From Bacilli bacterium (GTDB taxonomy: Bacteria; Bacillota_I; Bacilli_A; ML615J-28; CAG-313), in contig JAFQFT010000011.1 in the NCBI GenBank assembly GCA_017398545.1, forward strand, positions 1 to 64,000: DNA of 64,000 nucleotides, written 5' to 3'. This document shows positions 62,146 to 64,000 of this stretch, piece after piece (position 1 is the stretch's first letter; each line of letters opens with the position of its first letter). Below the pieces are notes generated by a model. It made no database searches. It had not been told where the DNA came from and saw only the letters and a program-made list of their open reading frames with translations. The position numbers and the translations under genes were made by a program.

Positions 62146-63255
62146 ATGATTTATTTTGATTATACTGCAACAACTAAACCAAAAAAAGAATTGTTAGAAT
62201 TACACACTCGTATAAACCAAGAATACTGGTGTAATACAGAAGGAATGTATAACCCAGGCGTAAAAGCACATATGTTACTTGATAAATCAAGTCAAGTAAT
62301 AATTGATACATTAAAACTGAAAAATAAAAAAGTCCTATTTACATCAGGCGCAACTGAAGCAAATAATACAGCTATCTATGGTATATGTTCAGGTCATTAT
62401 AATGAACCAAAACACATTATAACAACATATCTTGAACACGCATCAGTATTAAATGTATATAAAGACTTAGAAAAACGTGGTTTTAAAGTAACATATCTTA
62501 TTCCAAATAAAGATGGTATTATAGATCCAATTGATTTAGAAAAAAATATTACAAACGATACAATATTAGTATCAGTAATGTGGGTAAATAATATAATTGG
62601 TACTATTCAACAATTAGATAAAGTAATTGAAATCATCAAAAAACATCCAAGAATAAAACTTCACGTTGATGCTGTTCAAGGATTTGGAAAAATACTTCCA
62701 AATTTTAATTTAAATGATGTTGACCTATTAACTCTTAGTGGCCATAAACTAGAAGGATTAAAAGGAACAGGTACACTCATTTATAATGATAAACTTCATT
62801 TATCATTTATTAAAGGAGGACATCAACAAGATGGAATTAGACCAGGAACAGTTGATTTAGCTGGATGTGTTGTAATGGCTAAAACTATTCAATTAGCATC
62901 AATTAATATATATGAAAAATATCTTGATGTAAAAAAGAAATATGAATATTTAGTTAACTCATTAATAAACGAACAACATATCATCTTAAACAAATCACAA
63001 TATTCATCACCTTATATTTTAAGTATTACATTCAAAAACGTAAAAGGTGAAACAGCACTTCATACATTAGAAAAAAATAATATAATGGTAGGAACTGGTT
63101 CTGCGTGTAACTCACATTCTAAAGATCAAGAAAAAACACTTATCTATACTTTAGAAGATGCCACTCTCGCAGTTAACACGATTAGAATTAGTTTATCTAC
63201 ATATACTACTTATGAAGAGTTAGATTTATTGATTAAACATATTAAAGAAATTTAG
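62146..63255 (+). CDS. cysteine desulfurase (NifS/IscS-like)
   Basis: 369 residues, PLP enzyme taking sulfur from cysteine. FTSGATEANNTAIYG, HVDAVQGFGK and LSGHKLEGLKGTG (PLP lysine); catalytic-loop GTGSACNSH. Paired 9 nt upstream of thiI, so its likely job is persulfide supply for s4U in tRNA and thiazole, as with NifZ-ThiI in Bacillus. Ribosome site AAAGGTGAT. Confidence 0.94.
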   Translation: MIYFDYTATTKPKKELLELHTRINQEYWCNTEGMYNPGVKAHMLLDKSSQVIIDTLKLKNKKVLFTSGATEANNTAIYGICSGHYNEPKHIITTYLEHASVLNVYKDLEKRGFKVTYLIPNKDGIIDPIDLEKNITNDTILVSVMWVNNIIGTIQQLDKVIEIIKKHPRIKLHVDAVQGFGKILPNFNLNDVDLLTLSGHKLEGLKGTGTLIYNDKLHLSFIKGGHQQDGIRPGTVDLAGCVVMAKTIQLASINIYEKYLDVKKKYEYLVNSLINEQHIILNKSQYSSPYILSITFKNVKGETALHTLEKNNIMVGTGSACNSHSKDQEKTLIYTLEDATLAVNTIRISLSTYTTYEELDLLIKHIKEI

Positions 63256-63264
63256 GAGAAATTT

Positions 63265-64000
63265 ATGACAGATCATATATTAATAAGATACGGTGAACTT
63301 GCACTTAAAAAAAGTAATCGCAAACAATTTATAAATCGTATTAATAAAAGTATTAAACGTGCATTAGAAGGATATGAAAATCTAGAATTTGATCCAAGAG
63401 GACTTAGATTTTATATTATTTTAAATAACAATCCATACTTAGATGAAATAATTGAAATACTAAAAAAGCTCCCTGGAATCTATTCATTCTCTGTCGTGTC
63501 TAAATGTAACTCCAATATTGATGACATTGTAAACCTTGCAGAAAAACTTTTAAGAGATGAATTTAAACAAGGTATGAAAACCATTAAAGTTGATACTAAT
63601 CGTGGTGATAAACACTTCCCAATGACATCTTTAGATATTACTAAAGAAGTAAGTAGACAATTATTTAGACGTATTGAAGGATTAAAAGCAGATGTCCATA
63701 ACCCTGAACTAACACTACATTTAGACGTTCGATTCGAAGGAACTTTTATCTTTACAAATATCATTATGGGAATGGGCGGAATGCCAAGTGGATCTATAGG
63801 TAAAGTAATGCTAATGGTATCTGGAGGAATTGACAGTGTTGTTGCGGGTTATTTAGCAATTAAAAAAGGAATGGCAGTTGAAGCAGTACACTTTGCAGCA
63901 CCACCATATACATCTGATTTGGCAGTTCAAAAAGTAATAGACCTTTTAGAAAAACTTACTCCATATACAGAATACCAATCAATTAATTTACATATTGTTC
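63265..64000 (+). CDS. thiI: tRNA 4-thiouridine synthetase ThiI (cut by window end)
   Basis: The first 245 residues are present. N-terminal MTDHILIRYGELALKKSNRK, THUMP domain (about 60-165) with LDVRFEGTFIF, MGMGGMPSGSIGKVM and the PP-loop LMVSGGIDSVV. Adenylates U8 of tRNA and transfers sulfur from the upstream desulfurase. GGAG before ATG. Whether a C-terminal rhodanese domain is present cannot be seen. Confidence 0.95.
   Translation, partial: MTDHILIRYGELALKKSNRKQFINRINKSIKRALEGYENLEFDPRGLRFYIILNNNPYLDEIIEILKKLPGIYSFSVVSKCNSNIDDIVNLAEKLLRDEFKQGMKTIKVDTNRGDKHFPMTSLDITKEVSRQLFRRIEGLKADVHNPELTLHLDVRFEGTFIFTNIIMGMGGMPSGSIGKVMLMVSGGIDSVVAGYLAIKKGMAVEAVHFAAPPYTSDLAVQKVIDLLEKLTPYTEYQSINLHIV

Overview
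The window is AT-rich DNA from a low-GC Gram-positive bacterium (Bacillota). Tryptophan is written TGG, and TGA behaves as a stop in the one place where it interrupts a recognisable reading frame, so the standard bacterial code applies. Several genes point to a spore-forming lineage: a GerE-like regulator, a YlbD/YlbE pair, a YjcZ-type tiny protein, and four sites resembling sigma-K (-10 CATAnnnTA) promoters in front of them. No rRNA, tRNA, CRISPR array or intact insertion sequence was seen.

Layout. 0.1-15.2 kb, minus strand: LacI regulator, murC, GltS-type symporter; a compact run of membrane protein, triple-repeat small protein, cardiolipin synthase and two tandem ABC ATPase/permease pairs; MATE exporter with a lipoprotein; a large membrane protein; rplS with an L19-type leader. 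15.4-17.7 kb: cvfB on the plus strand, then a toxin-antitoxin-SecB-like chaperone trio with its own promoter and palindromic operator. 17.7-26.6 kb: one tightly packed minus-strand run arsR, metal P-type ATPase, rimM, trmD, rhodanese-like lipoprotein, M6-type metalloprotease lipoprotein, radical SAM/SPASM enzyme, and a membrane protein with a cytoplasmic (Cys-Ala)x5-GGGRAGC tail. The last genes look like an undescribed or poorly described enzyme-substrate system. 26.7-28.8 kb: khpA, rpsP and the spore-type genes. Accessory blocks thus split the rpsP-khpA-rimM-trmD-rplS set, which is normally contiguous.

28.7-44.9 kb is an accessory island. It is bounded and subdivided by three copies of the same YjcZ coding segment: one complete with start and ribosome site, two beginning at the identical base TCAACC and lacking a start. 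This is what repeated site-specific integration into the start of yjcZ would leave. The island carries a serine recombinase broken by two stops, a broken ImmA-type peptidase, an intact XRE regulator and a truncated copy of it, an AAA ATPase plus PD-(D/E)xK-like protein (probable defence pair), satD with a DUF3307 gene behind three 29-nt-spaced palindromes, a 988-residue secreted Big_2 protein, an XRE/RhuM-PLD pair, and three copies of a structured non-coding repeat.

45.0-64.0 kb is core genome: mscL and def (plus); a long minus-strand series rimP-nusA-ylxR-ylxQ-infB-rbfA-malQ-uvrC-gerE-exonuclease-RNase J-HAD phosphatase; a uridine-kinase-like gene (plus); an rRNA methyltransferase and a membrane protein (minus); then cysteine desulfurase and thiI (plus, cut by the window end).
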